The position numbers were made by a program, and so were the translations under genes. Below are positions 7,520 to 17,005 of a stretch of 64,000 nt of DNA, one piece after another. This stretch comes from Methanimicrococcus blatticola (lineage in GTDB: Archaea; Halobacteriota; Methanosarcinia; Methanosarcinales; Methanosarcinaceae). Below the pieces are notes generated by a model. The model searched no databases, had not been told where the DNA came from, and saw only the letters and a program-made list of their open reading frames with translations. The stretch is taken from assembly GCF_004363215.1 (NCBI RefSeq), contig NZ_SNYS01000005.1:372001-436000 (forward strand), read 5' to 3'. How positions within the stretch are numbered: the stretch's first letter is position 1; each line of letters opens with the position of its first letter.

Positions 7520-9409
7520 TCATTCATTTTTTTCGGATGCATGGGTGTCAGATTCCATCTTTTCATCTTCAAAAATATTTTCGGGATCGTCTTCGGATTC
7601 ATCGGAATACTCACCCTCATCGCCGACCTGCTGCACTTTTGTCAAAACGCTCTTGTTGTAAGCATTCATAATGTCCTTCTGCGTAATGATTCCGACCATT
7701 TTCTTCGGATTGGATTTCATCACGACGGGAAGACGGGATACATCGTGACTCACCATACGGTCTAAAACGACATCAAGCGTTTCAAACGGATAGGCGACAA
7801 CAACATCGGTCGTCATAATATCTTTGATTTTTTGCTCTTCGTCTTCCGGATCCAATTTTTCCCGCATATCTTTAATCGTCACCAATCCCATCAGCTCGCC
7901 GCCGCGGTTAAGAACGGGAAAACCGGCATGCTTACTGCTCTGCATAATCGCGTTAAGAGATTCAATGGAATTGTCTTCAAAAACGGTTTGCGGATGCGAA
8001 TACATCGAATCTTTTACTAAAATAGATTCCATGACATCGATTTCGCGGCCGTGACGGATCGTATACCCTTTCCGGCGCAGCATTTCCGTAAAGATGGTTT
8101 CCGGATTGGCTTTACGGGCAACGGCGTTGCTGAGAACGCAAGCCACCATGAACGGCAGAATCAAACCGTAATCCTGCGTCATTTCCATGAGCAGAATGAT
8201 GGAAGTAAATGTCGCGTTGGACGTGCCGGCAAAAACGGCGCCCATACCGGCAATCGCAAATGCGCCCTGGCTGACAGACAATCCGGGAATGAGCGCGTCA
8301 CAGATTAAACCGAACGCTGAGCCGAGCATAACGCCGACAAACATGGACGGAACGATAGAACCGCCGGCACCTTCTGATCCGATTGTGAATGAAAACGCCA
8401 ATGTTTTTAAAACAATGAATGCGAGAAGAAGCATAATCGGCAACGGATTGGCGACGGCATCCAGCATAACTTCGTAGCCGAGCCCGAGAATTTCAGGGAA
8501 ATACCAACCCATGATACCGACAATAATTCCGCCGATTGCGGGTTTAAAAACGCTGTTGATTTTCAAATGTTTAAAGAATTCGCGAATGAAATAGAAAATC
8601 TTGATGAATAAAACGGAAACGACTCCCGCCAAAATGCCGAGGACAGGGAAAAGCCAGAATTCGTAAAGCGGTTGTCCCAAGCTGTAATGCGGAAAGCTGA
8701 GCGCGTCTGATCCGAAAAACGCCTGGAAAATAAACGTTGAGAAAATAGATGAAAGCACGATCGGGATGAATGTTTTGGCTTCGAGTTCACCGAAAATAAC
8801 TTCGACGACAAAAACAATGCCGGCAAGCGGCGCGTTAAAGGCGGCAGAAATTCCGGCAGCAGCACCGCAGCCGAGATAAATTCTGAGACTTTTGCCGCGC
8901 AGATTAAACACTTTTGCCGCCAGCGAACCTGCGCCTGCACCCATTAAAACGCCGGGGGCTTCTTTACCGGCTGAGCCGCCGGTACCGATTGTAATCACAG
9001 ATAAAAAGGCTTCACCGAGAGCATATTTCGCTTTCAGACGGCCGCCGTGAAGAGCGGATGCTTCAATAACGCTTTCAACACCGTAATGTGTTTTCAAAAA
9101 ATATTTCCGAATCAGACCGACCGCTAAACCGCCGAACATCGGAACAAGAATAATTGTCCAACTCGGAATGCCGTAATAGTCAAAAACAGAATTGCCGCCG
9201 TAAAACGTGTTGCTGAGCGAGTCCATTAAAACAGTGTAAATGCCGATGAGAACACCGGTCAGAATACCGATGATGATTGCGATAAAAGAAACCTTAACCG
9301 TCGGCGTGTAAAATTTCTTTGCCTGTTGTTTGATTGAGAAAATCCTACCCTCAAAAGATTTTCCGAGATGAGAAGAATTAAAGGCACCGCCTGCCACCCG
9401 ATAGACCAT
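7520..9409 (-). CDS. ClC-family chloride channel/transporter with C-terminal CBS pair
   Basis: 629 residues: about 11 hydrophobic helices, then two CBS domains (residues ~470-595) and an acidic tail. The selectivity-filter region contains GSAGKEAPG with the gating Glu (GKEGP equivalent) and GSEGAGGSIVPSMF. In E. coli ClC the proton-path Glu203 is the second E of FIIEE; here the sequence reads FVVEV, with Val at that place as in ClC channels. A passive channel is therefore more likely than a proton antiporter, although this rests on one residue. The CBS pair probably binds adenine nucleotides to gate the pore. Next to it lie a SulP transporter and an HTH-CBS regulator, an anion-transport neighbourhood. 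The ATG at 9409 lacks a clear ribosome site. Confidence 0.93.
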   Translation of the reverse strand: MVYRVAGGAFNSSHLGKSFEGRIFSIKQQAKKFYTPTVKVSFIAIIIGILTGVLIGIYTVLMDSLSNTFYGGNSVFDYYGIPSWTIILVPMFGGLAVGLIRKYFLKTHYGVESVIEASALHGGRLKAKYALGEAFLSVITIGTGGSAGKEAPGVLMGAGAGSLAAKVFNLRGKSLRIYLGCGAAAGISAAFNAPLAGIVFVVEVIFGELEAKTFIPIVLSSIFSTFIFQAFFGSDALSFPHYSLGQPLYEFWLFPVLGILAGVVSVLFIKIFYFIREFFKHLKINSVFKPAIGGIIVGIMGWYFPEILGLGYEVMLDAVANPLPIMLLLAFIVLKTLAFSFTIGSEGAGGSIVPSMFVGVMLGSAFGLICDALIPGLSVSQGAFAIAGMGAVFAGTSNATFTSIILLMEMTQDYGLILPFMVACVLSNAVARKANPETIFTEMLRRKGYTIRHGREIDVMESILVKDSMYSHPQTVFEDNSIESLNAIMQSSKHAGFPVLNRGGELMGLVTIKDMREKLDPEDEEQKIKDIMTTDVVVAYPFETLDVVLDRMVSHDVSRLPVVMKSNPKKMVGIITQKDIMNAYNKSVLTKVQQVGDEGEYSDESEDDPENIFEDEKMESDTHASEKNE

Positions 9410-9455
9410 CCGTCAGTTATAAACCATGAATTTGTGAAATGAAACAACCCGATTA

Positions 9456-9567
9456 AATGTGAATTTAATGTAAATAATGTGAAATTTAATGTAAATATGT
9501 GAACTTAATGTAAATAATGTGAAATAATGAAATTAAATGTGAAAATTTAACGTGGAAATGTGAAAAC
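9456..9567. repeat. AT-rich ~20-bp tandem repeat
   Basis: Units of the form AATGTGAATTTAATGTAAAT start near 9456, 9476, 9497 and 9516 and decay to 9567. The region lies between the ClC start and the SulP stop, so it is the ClC promoter region. Function unknown. Confidence 0.65.
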
Positions 9568-9638
9568 TTTTTGTGATATACGGTCAGAGAATATAAATAT
9601 TCGGTTGATGTCGAACCATTTGAAGTTTACTTGTTTTC

Positions 9639-11318
9639 TTACTTGTTTTCAAATTTCGGGAAAATTTCATTAACGGCATACCTGACGGCCAATTCGGTGC
9701 TGTCAAAAAGATAGACTTCTTTGTTTCTGACATGCGTGTCAAAGATCTCGTCCCTCAGCAAATGTTTTTTAACAACAGGGCGGATGCCGGTAATCAAAAC
9801 GTATTTGTTTTCGCGGTTGCGGCTTGCGATAAATTCATTCAGGCGGGACGTGGCGGTTGCGTCAACATACGGAACATAACGCATACGTATGACGATAACT
9901 TGGCGTTTTGTCGGCAGGTGGACATTGACTTTTTGATCGAAAACGTTCATGGCACCGAAGAAAAACGGACCGTTGATTGTGTAAATGGCCAACTTGTCGC
10001 CGAATCTTTCGTGAAGCGCCCGAATTTGATCGGCACTGTCTGTGGAATCGTAATCTTCTATCGTGTTGATTTGAACCGATTGCGTCATATCGTACATGAA
10101 TTTAATCATCGTAAGCAAGATGCCGACTTCAAAGGCCAGAAGCATATCCGCAAAGACCGTCAGGAAAAAAGTAATGCCGAAAATAGCGGCGTCAATGCGG
10201 TCATAGTTCAGCATCAATTTGAATTCGCGAAGATTAATCATCGGAAGCGCGACGCAGAACAAAACGCCTGCAATAAACGCATACGGCAGATACGCGCCGA
10301 GCCATCCCAAAAACAGGAGAATGATTAAAAGGAACAGAGAGTGGAACATACCGCCGGCCCTTGTTTTAGCTCCTTCGCGGATATTGATCGTACTTCTTGA
10401 AATCGCAGCGGTTGACGGCAAGCCGCCGAAGAACGGCGTGACGACTTTAGCGATTCCCTGTCCGATCAGCTCGCGGTCGCTGTCGTGTTTTGTTGCAGTC
10501 ATACCGTCACAGACAACGGCACAGAGAAGTGATTCAAGCGTTCCTAAAAGCACCAGCATCAGCGCAAACGGCAGAACGTCAACAGCGAGACTCAAACTGA
10601 TTTTGAAAAGTGAAAATGTCGGCAGTTTTGCCGGGATGAGCCCGACAGTCGGGATATCGGGATGAAGGAAAACAAAAATCAAGATAGAAAGAATCAAAGC
10701 AACGATTGTCGGCGGAACGGAAGCAAAATACTTTTTGCCTTTCGTTAAGCGCGGTAGCAGGCGAATTAAAAGAATGGTGCCGATTGTCATTAAAACGACG
10801 ACAGGATTAATGCTGCCGAGATCGCTTAAAACCAGCCCCAGCATTTCAATCGTAGATTCGTATTCGGGAAGATCTAAGCCGAGCGCATTGGGGATTTGAT
10901 AAACAATAATCATTAATCCGAGACCGGCAGTGAACCCCGAAATCAGCGGCAACGGGAGGAATTTGATAATTTTCCCGACTTTAAAGAGACCTAATAAAAT
11001 TTGAATCAAGCCTGCGAGAACGGTTGCCAAAAATAAGCCTTCCATCCCGTATTGTGACATGGCGGCCAAAACGACGACGGACATACTGCCGGTCGGCCCG
11101 GTAATTGAAAATTTGGAGCCGCCGAAGAGTGAAGCTAAAAAACCGGCAACGATTGCCGTGTAAATGCCCATGGACGGATCGACGTTTGATGCGACGGCAA
11201 AACCGATTGAAAGCGGCAAAGCGACAATTGCGGTAATAAAGCCTGCCCTGAGATCGAAAGTAAACATGTTTTTGAAATAATCGGAAACGGACTCTTTGGA
11301 AAGATGAATCTCAGGCAT
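9639..11318 (-). CDS. SulP/SLC26-family anion transporter with STAS domain
   Basis: About 559 residues from the preferred ATG (MPEIHLSKES); an in-frame ATG at 11351 would add 11 residues. Around 12 membrane helices are followed by a cytoplasmic STAS domain (last ~130 residues). The SulP signature is visible: GFITAIVALPLSIGFAVAS near residue 27, and FGGSKFSITGPTGSMSVVV near residue 80. The family imports sulfate, bicarbonate or other anions; the substrate is not readable from sequence. It is divergent from the HTH-CBS regulator gene and followed on the same strand, after 229 bases, by the ClC gene. This suggests a joint role in anion or pH balance (inference). Confidence 0.93.
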   Translation of the reverse strand: MPEIHLSKESVSDYFKNMFTFDLRAGFITAIVALPLSIGFAVASNVDPSMGIYTAIVAGFLASLFGGSKFSITGPTGSMSVVVLAAMSQYGMEGLFLATVLAGLIQILLGLFKVGKIIKFLPLPLISGFTAGLGLMIIVYQIPNALGLDLPEYESTIEMLGLVLSDLGSINPVVVLMTIGTILLIRLLPRLTKGKKYFASVPPTIVALILSILIFVFLHPDIPTVGLIPAKLPTFSLFKISLSLAVDVLPFALMLVLLGTLESLLCAVVCDGMTATKHDSDRELIGQGIAKVVTPFFGGLPSTAAISRSTINIREGAKTRAGGMFHSLFLLIILLFLGWLGAYLPYAFIAGVLFCVALPMINLREFKLMLNYDRIDAAIFGITFFLTVFADMLLAFEVGILLTMIKFMYDMTQSVQINTIEDYDSTDSADQIRALHERFGDKLAIYTINGPFFFGAMNVFDQKVNVHLPTKRQVIVIRMRYVPYVDATATSRLNEFIASRNRENKYVLITGIRPVVKKHLLRDEIFDTHVRNKEVYLFDSTELAVRYAVNEIFPKFENK

Positions 11319-11550
11319 AGTTTTGTCAACCCTATAAAAAAACAGCATCATTAGGAGCCGTTTAGATTTGAAATTTTATCAATGATGAAAGATAAAAACT
11401 TCAATATATATAAGTATGACAGATAGAATGATGAATTAAATATCAAGACTCATTCTGTTTTTATGACCCTGAAAATATTTTGTCATGACAATTATTATGA
11501 AATGATGAAATCTTGTAAGATCGGGAAAAATGGCGCATATTATGGCTGAA

Positions 11551-11577
11551 AAATTATATACTATTACTTCCAGTAAT
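11551..11577 (+). promoter_or_regulatory. Promoter and perfect operator dyad for the HTH-CBS gene
   Basis: A TATA box (AAATTATATA, 11551-11560) is followed at once by the perfect dyad ATTACT-TCC-AGTAAT (11563-11577). The start codon at 11585 is about 29 bases from the TATA centre, so the transcript should be nearly leaderless and the dyad would cover the transcription start. This is a plausible autoregulatory site for the gene's own helix-turn-helix protein. Confidence 0.6.
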
Positions 11578-11584
11578 ATTTTTT

Positions 11585-12139
11585 ATGCAATTACCGACCC
11601 CCGAGGATTTAAAAAAGAAAAGAATAGAGCTGGGCTTGACTCAAAGCGATTTGGCAAAACGCGCCGGCGTCAGTCAGCCTTTGATTGCGCGCATTGAAAT
11701 GAGCGACGTTGATCCTCGCCTTTCAACGGTTGCAAAGATTTTGACCGCTTTTGATGAAGTGAAAAAAGAACAGCAGATTGTGGCAAAAGATATTATCAGC
11801 TCGCCCGTCATTCATGTTCAGCCGAAACAGCCTCTTGAAGAAGCGATTCATATTATGAATTCAAACGGCATTTCCCAATTGCCCGTAATTGAAAATGGCG
11901 TCCCTGTCGGCAGTTTGTCTGAGGGTGTTGTTGTCAGAACAATTGCAGTCAAAAAATCATTGGCCGGAATTACGGTTTCGGATTTGATGGAGGAATCCTT
12001 CCCGACCGTTCCGCAAACGGCTTCCGTCTTAACGGTGTCTCATATATTAGAACGCAGTCCGGCCGTTTTGGTGATGGAAAAGGGTTCTGTGACCGGCGTG
12101 ATTACAAAAAGCGATATCATGAAAATTGTCAACGGCTAA
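11585..12139 (+). CDS. XRE-type HTH regulator with CBS pair
   Basis: 184 residues. An N-terminal helix-turn-helix of the XRE class (LGLTQSDLAKRAGVSQPLIA, residues 17-36) is joined to two CBS domains (about 62-118 and 122-182). Such HTH-CBS proteins are common in methanogens and are thought to couple DNA binding to adenine-nucleotide or SAM levels; targets are mostly unknown. The perfect dyad over the promoter suggests autoregulation. The divergent SulP gene, with a 266-base shared upstream region, and the CBS-containing ClC gene are natural candidate targets. The ATG is close to the predicted transcription start, and no ribosome site is visible, as expected for a near-leaderless message. Confidence 0.92.
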   Translation: MQLPTPEDLKKKRIELGLTQSDLAKRAGVSQPLIARIEMSDVDPRLSTVAKILTAFDEVKKEQQIVAKDIISSPVIHVQPKQPLEEAIHIMNSNGISQLPVIENGVPVGSLSEGVVVRTIAVKKSLAGITVSDLMEESFPTVPQTASVLTVSHILERSPAVLVMEKGSVTGVITKSDIMKIVNG

Positions 12140-12307
12140 CCGTTTACAATTTCATCTTTAAATTTTTAAATTAAATTTTAAATTTAAATAAACTAAATTT
12201 AAATAAACTTACTTTTAAATTTAAAGTAAATTTAAACTTACAGTTTTGCTCTTTATTTTTTATTTTTAATTTTGTTATTTTCGAACAGGATACAAAACGT
12301 GATTCCC

Positions 12308-12937
12308 ATGATGACTGAAAAAGAAAAAGCGGCCGCAGGATTATTTTATGACTCCGCGCTCAAGTTTTTTGAAAAAGAACGCCACCGTGCAAAAAACCTG
12401 TATCATAAATATAACACGTGCAAGCCGACGAATTTTAAAAAGAGAAATAAAATTATCAAAAAACTTTTCGGCAAAACCGGCAAGAAATTTTTAATTGAAC
12501 AGCCTTTTTATTGCGATTACGGTTACAACATTGAAATCGGCAACAACTTTTTCGCAAATATGAATTGTGTGATGTTGGACGGCGCAAAAATCAAATTCGG
12601 AAACAATGTCTTGATCGGACCGAATGTCGGATTTTACGGAACAGGTCACCCGTTAGACATTGAACTTCGAAACAGTTTCATTGAATATTCTTATCCGATT
12701 ACAGTCGGCAATAACGTTTGGATCGGCGGCAGCGTCTCAGTCCGGCCGGGCGTCACCATCGGCGACAACGTGGTCATCGGCACCGGCAGCGTCGTGACAA
12801 GAGATATCCCGTCAAATTCAATTGCTTACGGCAACCCTTGTCGCGTTGTCCGAAAAATAGACCCGGAAGAAGTGAAATTGAAAGAGAAATATTTCAAAAA
12901 GCTGACAAAAGAAGAATTCAAAAACGGAATCTATTAA
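12308..12937 (+). CDS. Sugar O-acetyltransferase, maltose acetyltransferase-like
   Basis: About 209 residues. The N-terminus MTEKEKAAAGLFYD is the family's Mac domain start, so ATG at 12308 or 12311 was preferred to upstream TTG/GTG codons. The rest is a left-handed beta helix of hexapeptide repeats (VWIGGSVSVRPGVTIGDNVVIGTG) with the CoA/substrate region NVGFYGTGHPLD holding the catalytic His. The family acetylates sugars or other small hydroxyl compounds. The upstream region 12140-12290 is nothing but AT-rich TTTAAATT repeats. A second, shorter member lies at 34426. The physiological substrate is unknown. Confidence 0.9.
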   Translation: MMTEKEKAAAGLFYDSALKFFEKERHRAKNLYHKYNTCKPTNFKKRNKIIKKLFGKTGKKFLIEQPFYCDYGYNIEIGNNFFANMNCVMLDGAKIKFGNNVLIGPNVGFYGTGHPLDIELRNSFIEYSYPITVGNNVWIGGSVSVRPGVTIGDNVVIGTGSVVTRDIPSNSIAYGNPCRVVRKIDPEEVKLKEKYFKKLTKEEFKNGIY

Positions 12938-13079
12938 ATAAATCTATTAAAAAGGAAGGAATAAATTTATTATTTGAATTGACTTATTCGTCTGAATTCA
13001 CAGTAATTTAATACAACTCAATTGAATGACTTTTATCTGTCAAAAAAACGGTTAATGAAACATGAAGCAGGTATAATAA

Positions 13080-14246
13080 ATGATTAAAACCGAAGATAAA
13101 TTAATGATGATGCCCGGACCGGTTGAGGTTCCGCACCGCGTTTTAATGGCAATGGCCAAACCGATGATTAACCACCGCGGAAAAGAATTCTCTGCAGTTT
13201 ATGACGATTGTCAGAGAATTTCCGCAACTCTTTTTAATACCGCTCAGGAAAATGTTTCCGTCATTTCAGGATCCGGAACGGCCGGAATGGAAGCGGCTGT
13301 CGGTTGCTTGAATAACAAAGACGACAAAATCCTCGCGATTGAAAACGGTAAATTCGGTCAGAGATTTAAGAAATTGGCCGGCAAATACGGCACCGTCGTT
13401 CCGCTCGAATTTGAATGGGGAAAATCCGTCGATTTGGCGGCCGTTGAAGAAAAGTTGGCAGCAGGCGACATTAAAACAATTACAATGATTCACAACGAAT
13501 CATCCACTGCCATCAGAAACCCTGCGCCTGAAGTCGGCGCGCTTGCTAAAAAGTACGGCGCATACTTTATTTTGGATGTTGTGTCATCCCTCGGCGGCGA
13601 CGATATCAGAATTGATGATTGGAACGTTGACATTGCTGTCACCGGTTCTCAAAAATGTATTGCAGCTCCACCGGGAATCTCCGTTGTCGCTGCAAACGAG
13701 CGCGCGCTTGCCGAAATGGAAAATATCAAGACTCGCCCGTATTATTTGGACTTGGTCGCGTATCACAAAAGCGCTTCCAAAGATTTGAAAGAAACACCGT
13801 ATACACCGGCCGTTTCTTTGTTCTTCGCGCTTCAGGAAGCTTTGAAAATCATTGAAGAAGAGGGGCTTGCCAACAGAATTGAAAGACACTATTTGATGAC
13901 CAAAGCTGTTCGCGATTCCGTGACGGCAATCGGTGTTGAAATGTTCCCGCAGCTCAATGATGTCAGCGCATATTCCAATACGGTGTCCGCCATGAAAGCA
14001 CCCGCAGGCGTTGACGGCGAAGCGATTAAAAAAGCTTTGAACAAAAGAGGCGTCATTATTACAGGCGGTCAGGATGATTTGAAAGGCAAGATTTTCAGAA
14101 TCGGCTCCATGGGCGCAACAACGCCGACAAATATCATGACAACGATGGCGGAACTTGAACAGGTTCTCTATGAAATGGGCGTCACCGAAGAAACCGGCGC
14201 CGTTATGGATATCGCCGGCAAAACAATGGCAAAACTTTACGAGTAA
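13080..14246 (+). CDS. PLP-dependent class V aminotransferase (alanine-glyoxylate / serine-pyruvate type)
   Basis: 388 residues. The N-terminus MMMPGPVEVP and the block GSGTAGMEAAVGCL (residues 61-74) are typical of the AGXT/SPT group of fold-type I aminotransferases. The PLP Lys is in VTGSQKCIAAPPG near residue 198, and the cofactor Asp in YFILDVVSSLGG near 162. In methanogens, members have been linked to alanine/serine/phosphonoacetaldehyde-type transaminations; the precise amino donor is not determinable here. The gene has an AGCAGGT element 11 bases before the ATG and lies 49 bases ahead of argG on the same strand, so co-transcription is likely. Confidence 0.92.
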   Translation: MIKTEDKLMMMPGPVEVPHRVLMAMAKPMINHRGKEFSAVYDDCQRISATLFNTAQENVSVISGSGTAGMEAAVGCLNNKDDKILAIENGKFGQRFKKLAGKYGTVVPLEFEWGKSVDLAAVEEKLAAGDIKTITMIHNESSTAIRNPAPEVGALAKKYGAYFILDVVSSLGGDDIRIDDWNVDIAVTGSQKCIAAPPGISVVAANERALAEMENIKTRPYYLDLVAYHKSASKDLKETPYTPAVSLFFALQEALKIIEEEGLANRIERHYLMTKAVRDSVTAIGVEMFPQLNDVSAYSNTVSAMKAPAGVDGEAIKKALNKRGVIITGGQDDLKGKIFRIGSMGATTPTNIMTTMAELEQVLYEMGVTEETGAVMDIAGKTMAKLYE

Positions 14247-14295
14247 ACTTCTCATTAAAAGTTTCAATTAAAATAATCTTACAGATGTGAAAATA

Positions 14296-15477
14296 ATGGT
14301 TAAGAAAGCAATTCTTTCCTACTCAGGCGGCCTTGACACTTCCGTATGCATTCCGATGCTGAAGGAAGATTACGGATTTGATGAAGTCATCACCGTGTCC
14401 GTTGATGTCGGCCAGCCGGAACATGAAGTGAAAAACGCGGAAGAAAAAGCAAAACTCATCAGCGACAAACATTATACGATTGACGCAAAAGACGAGTTTG
14501 TTGCCGATTACATTTTCCCGCTGATTAAAGCAAACGGCGATTATGAAGGATATGTGATGGGAACATCCATTGCCAGACCGCTGATTGCAAAAAAAGTCGT
14601 TGAAATCGCCGAAAAGGAAGGCGCTTCCGCATTCGCACACGGATGTACAGGAAAAGGCAACGACCAGCTCCGTTTTGAAACGATTTTCAGATCAACGGGC
14701 AAAGACGTAATTGCGCCGATGCGTGAACGCAATTTGACGCGTGAATGGGAAATCGAATACGCCAAGTGTCACAACATTCCGGTTGCCGCAACAAAGGACA
14801 AGCCGTGGAGTGTTGATGAAAACCTCTGGAGCCGTAGTATTGAAGGCGGCCGCTTGGAAGACCCGAACTTTGTCCCGCCCGAAGAGATTTATGAATGGAC
14901 AACGTCGCCGGAAAAAGCGCCCGACAAAGCGATATTTGTTGACATCGGTTTTGAAAACGGTGTTCCGGTTTCGCTTGACGGGCAAAAAATGAAGGGTTAC
15001 GATTTGATTAAGAAATTGAATCAGATCGGCGGTGATAACGGTGTCGGCCGTTCCGATATGGTGGAAGACCGTGTTCTCGGCCTCAAAGCCCGTGAAAATT
15101 ACGAACATCCGGCTGCAACGATTTTGCTCAAAGCCCACAAAGATTTGGAACAGCTCGTTTTGACACGCGCGGAATTAAAATTCAAGGCAACGGTTGATGC
15201 TCAGTGGTCCGAGCTCGCTTATCAGGGTCTCGTCGATGAACCGCTTTACGCTGATTTGAACGCTTTTGTTGACAAAACACAGGAGCGCGTCACCGGAACC
15301 GTTAAGATGAAGCTTTACAAAGGCAGTTTGATCGTGGTTGCCCGTGACTCACCGTTTGCGCTTTACTCCGAAGATTTGGTGTCTTTTGACAGCCAAACCA
15401 TCGACCAAAAAGATGCCGAAGGCTACTGCAAATATCACGGTTTCCAGGCACGCCTTTACAAGCAGCTTAAAAAATAA
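14296..15477 (+). CDS. argG: Argininosuccinate synthase
   Basis: About 393 residues. It condenses citrulline and aspartate with ATP in arginine synthesis. It has the N-type ATP pyrophosphatase loop [11 protein letters not shown] at the N-terminus and the family blocks [16 protein letters not shown] and [19 protein letters not shown]. An in-frame GTG at 14287 exists, but TGTGA at that place looks like the ribosome site for ATG 14296 ([12 protein letters not shown]), which matches the family start. It lies just behind the aminotransferase gene and ends in a clear terminator. argH is not in the window. Confidence 0.98.
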   Translation: MVKKAILSYSGGLDTSVCIPMLKEDYGFDEVITVSVDVGQPEHEVKNAEEKAKLISDKHYTIDAKDEFVADYIFPLIKANGDYEGYVMGTSIARPLIAKKVVEIAEKEGASAFAHGCTGKGNDQLRFETIFRSTGKDVIAPMRERNLTREWEIEYAKCHNIPVAATKDKPWSVDENLWSRSIEGGRLEDPNFVPPEEIYEWTTSPEKAPDKAIFVDIGFENGVPVSLDGQKMKGYDLIKKLNQIGGDNGVGRSDMVEDRVLGLKARENYEHPAATILLKAHKDLEQLVLTRAELKFKATVDAQWSELAYQGLVDEPLYADLNAFVDKTQERVTGTVKMKLYKGSLIVVARDSPFALYSEDLVSFDSQTIDQKDAEGYCKYHGFQARLYKQLKK

Positions 15478-15511
15478 TAAAATTAGAATAAATAATTAGA
15501 ATAAACAGTGT

Positions 15512-15541
15512 GAAGCCGAGTCGGCTTCATGCTCTTTTTTT
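15512..15541 (+). terminator. Terminator after argG
   Basis: Stem GAAGCC (15512-15517) / GGCTTC (15523-15528) followed by a seven-T run at 15535-15541. Confidence 0.6.
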
Positions 15542-15566
15542 ATTTAGATTGATACTTAGTTTGATG

Positions 15567-15824
15567 TTATCGATTTTCTTTGACGGCTACGAGAAATTCA
15601 ACCACAGCCGAAATAATCAAAACAATAAACGAAATAATCAATCCCCAAATTAGAATATACACGAAAGAATTCTGAAATGAAGTTAATCCGTTACTGCCAT
15701 GCCACGAATAGAATAATAAGAGGAGCATGCATCCGATTGAGATTACCAGAATGACCGAGCATATATTTTCGACCGTTCTGAGCGTTTTCATATTTTTTGA
15801 AAGATTTATTTCTGTTATTTCCAA
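15567..15824 (-). CDS. Small two-helix membrane protein, hypothetical
   Basis: 85 residues with two strongly hydrophobic segments (about residues 22-41 and 52-78) and a short polar N-terminus; no family recognised. It is convergent with argG, sharing the gap with its terminator. The only full-length start is TTG at 15824, with a weak GGTAA upstream; the ATG at 15791 would shorten it by 11 residues without a ribosome site. The amino-acid pattern is that of a genuine membrane protein, but no second line of evidence supports expression. Confidence 0.45.
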   Translation of the reverse strand: MEITEINLSKNMKTLRTVENICSVILVISIGCMLLLLFYSWHGSNGLTSFQNSFVYILIWGLIISFIVLIISAVVEFLVAVKENR

Positions 15825-16046
15825 ATTACCACAATCCGCAACTTCAATAAGAACTGGTTTCTCAACTAATATGAACTTTTTTGACTGTTTAGGAAAAGGT
15901 TATTAAAGGAATAATCATGTTTACGGTTCATTCAAACGTTCTATCGAAGTATATAACGCATTTTTATCGTGGCGCTTGCGCATAACGATTAACATTATTT
16001 TTATCAAGTTATGAATCAGAGGATTCGCTCTAAATAAGTGATTGAT

Positions 16047-16724
16047 ATGGCATTGAAGAAAGGAGATTTTATCCGGTTAAACTACACCGGAAGAATGGAA
16101 AACGGTACAGTCTTTGACACAACCGACGAAGAAGTTGCGAAAGCAGAAAACGTTTACACGCCGCAAGGCCTTTACGGCGGCGACGTTATTGTTATCGGCT
16201 ACGGCCACACCATCGGCGGTCTTGACAAGGAATTGGAAGGCAAAGAAGCAGGCGCAGAAGGCGAAGTGACCATCGGCCCGGAAGACGCTTTCGGCATGCC
16301 CAAAGAAGAATTGATTCAATCCGTTTCCACCTCAAAATTCAAAGACGGCAGAGCCCAGATCGGCATGATCATTGAATCCGAAGGCCGCCAGGGCGTTGTG
16401 ACAAAAGTCATCGGCCGCCGCGCAACAATCGACTTCAACAGTCCGCTTGCCGGAAAATCCGTGACCTACAGCTACAAGATTGAAGCTGTTTTGGAAACTG
16501 CTGAAGAAAAGATCAACGGTCTTTTCGCGCTTTACACAGGCGTCCAGGATGCTGACGTTAAAGTGAACGGCGATGTTGCCGACATTGAAATTCCGACAGG
16601 AATCACATTCAATCAGAGATGGCTTTTCTCCAAAGGCAAATTGGCCAATGAAATTTTGGAAAACACAGACCTCAAAGAAATCCGTTTCATTGAATCCGTG
16701 AAGAAGGAAGAGAAAGCAGAATAA
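16047..16724 (+). CDS. FKBP-type peptidyl-prolyl isomerase, long archaeal form
   Basis: About 225 residues. It speeds cis-trans isomerisation of prolyl bonds and often acts as a folding chaperone. The FKBP domain opens with KKGDFIRLNYTGRMENGTVFDTT and carries the SlyD-like IF (insert-in-flap) domain (residues ~85-130: GPEDAFGMP, then RQGVVTKVIGRRATIDFN). A third, archaeal C-terminal domain of ~75 residues follows. GTGAT at 16038-16042 is a ribosome site for the ATG at 16047, so the GTG itself is not used. It lies upstream of tRNA-Ser and a cyclophilin gene, so two different prolyl isomerases are close neighbours. Confidence 0.95.
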   Translation: MALKKGDFIRLNYTGRMENGTVFDTTDEEVAKAENVYTPQGLYGGDVIVIGYGHTIGGLDKELEGKEAGAEGEVTIGPEDAFGMPKEELIQSVSTSKFKDGRAQIGMIIESEGRQGVVTKVIGRRATIDFNSPLAGKSVTYSYKIEAVLETAEEKINGLFALYTGVQDADVKVNGDVADIEIPTGITFNQRWLFSKGKLANEILENTDLKEIRFIESVKKEEKAE

Positions 16725-16788
16725 TTCTGCTTTTAATTTATTTTTCACTATTTCTTTTTGTTCGTTTTTTCATTTTTTTGAAAAATCG

Positions 16789-16797
16789 TTATATATC
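16789..16797 (+). promoter_or_regulatory. TATA box of tRNA-Ser
   Basis: TTATATATC preceded by AAAAATCG, 57 bases before the mature tRNA 5' end. This leaves a leader of about 30 bases, normal for archaeal tRNA genes. The tRNA-Leu promoter at 45.17 kb has a comparable AAAAATCG plus TATA arrangement. Confidence 0.6.
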
Positions 16798-16853
16798 CGA
16801 ATCGTGTTTATGTGTTGCAATTTGCGTGAATTCGCGTTGCATTTAATCCGCGT

Positions 16854-16938
16854 GCGGAGATAGCCAAGCGGCCCACGGCGCCGGTCTTGAAAACCGGTGG
16901 TGCCTCGCACCTCGGGAGTTCAAATCTCCCTCTCCGCG
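16854..16938 (+). tRNA. tRNA-Ser(TGA)
   Basis: 85 bases. Acceptor stem GCGGAGA (16854-16860) pairs with TCTCCGC (16931-16937), with discriminator G as expected for serine. The anticodon loop CTTGAAA gives anticodon TGA. A long variable arm (class II) and T-arm GGGAGTTCAAATCTCCC are present. CCA is not encoded and no intron is seen. Confidence 0.97.
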
Positions 16939-17005
16939 CTTTTATTTTTAAAATTTTCATAAAATTTATCTTTATTTTTATTAAACCAATTTTGGAGAAT
17001 AAAAT

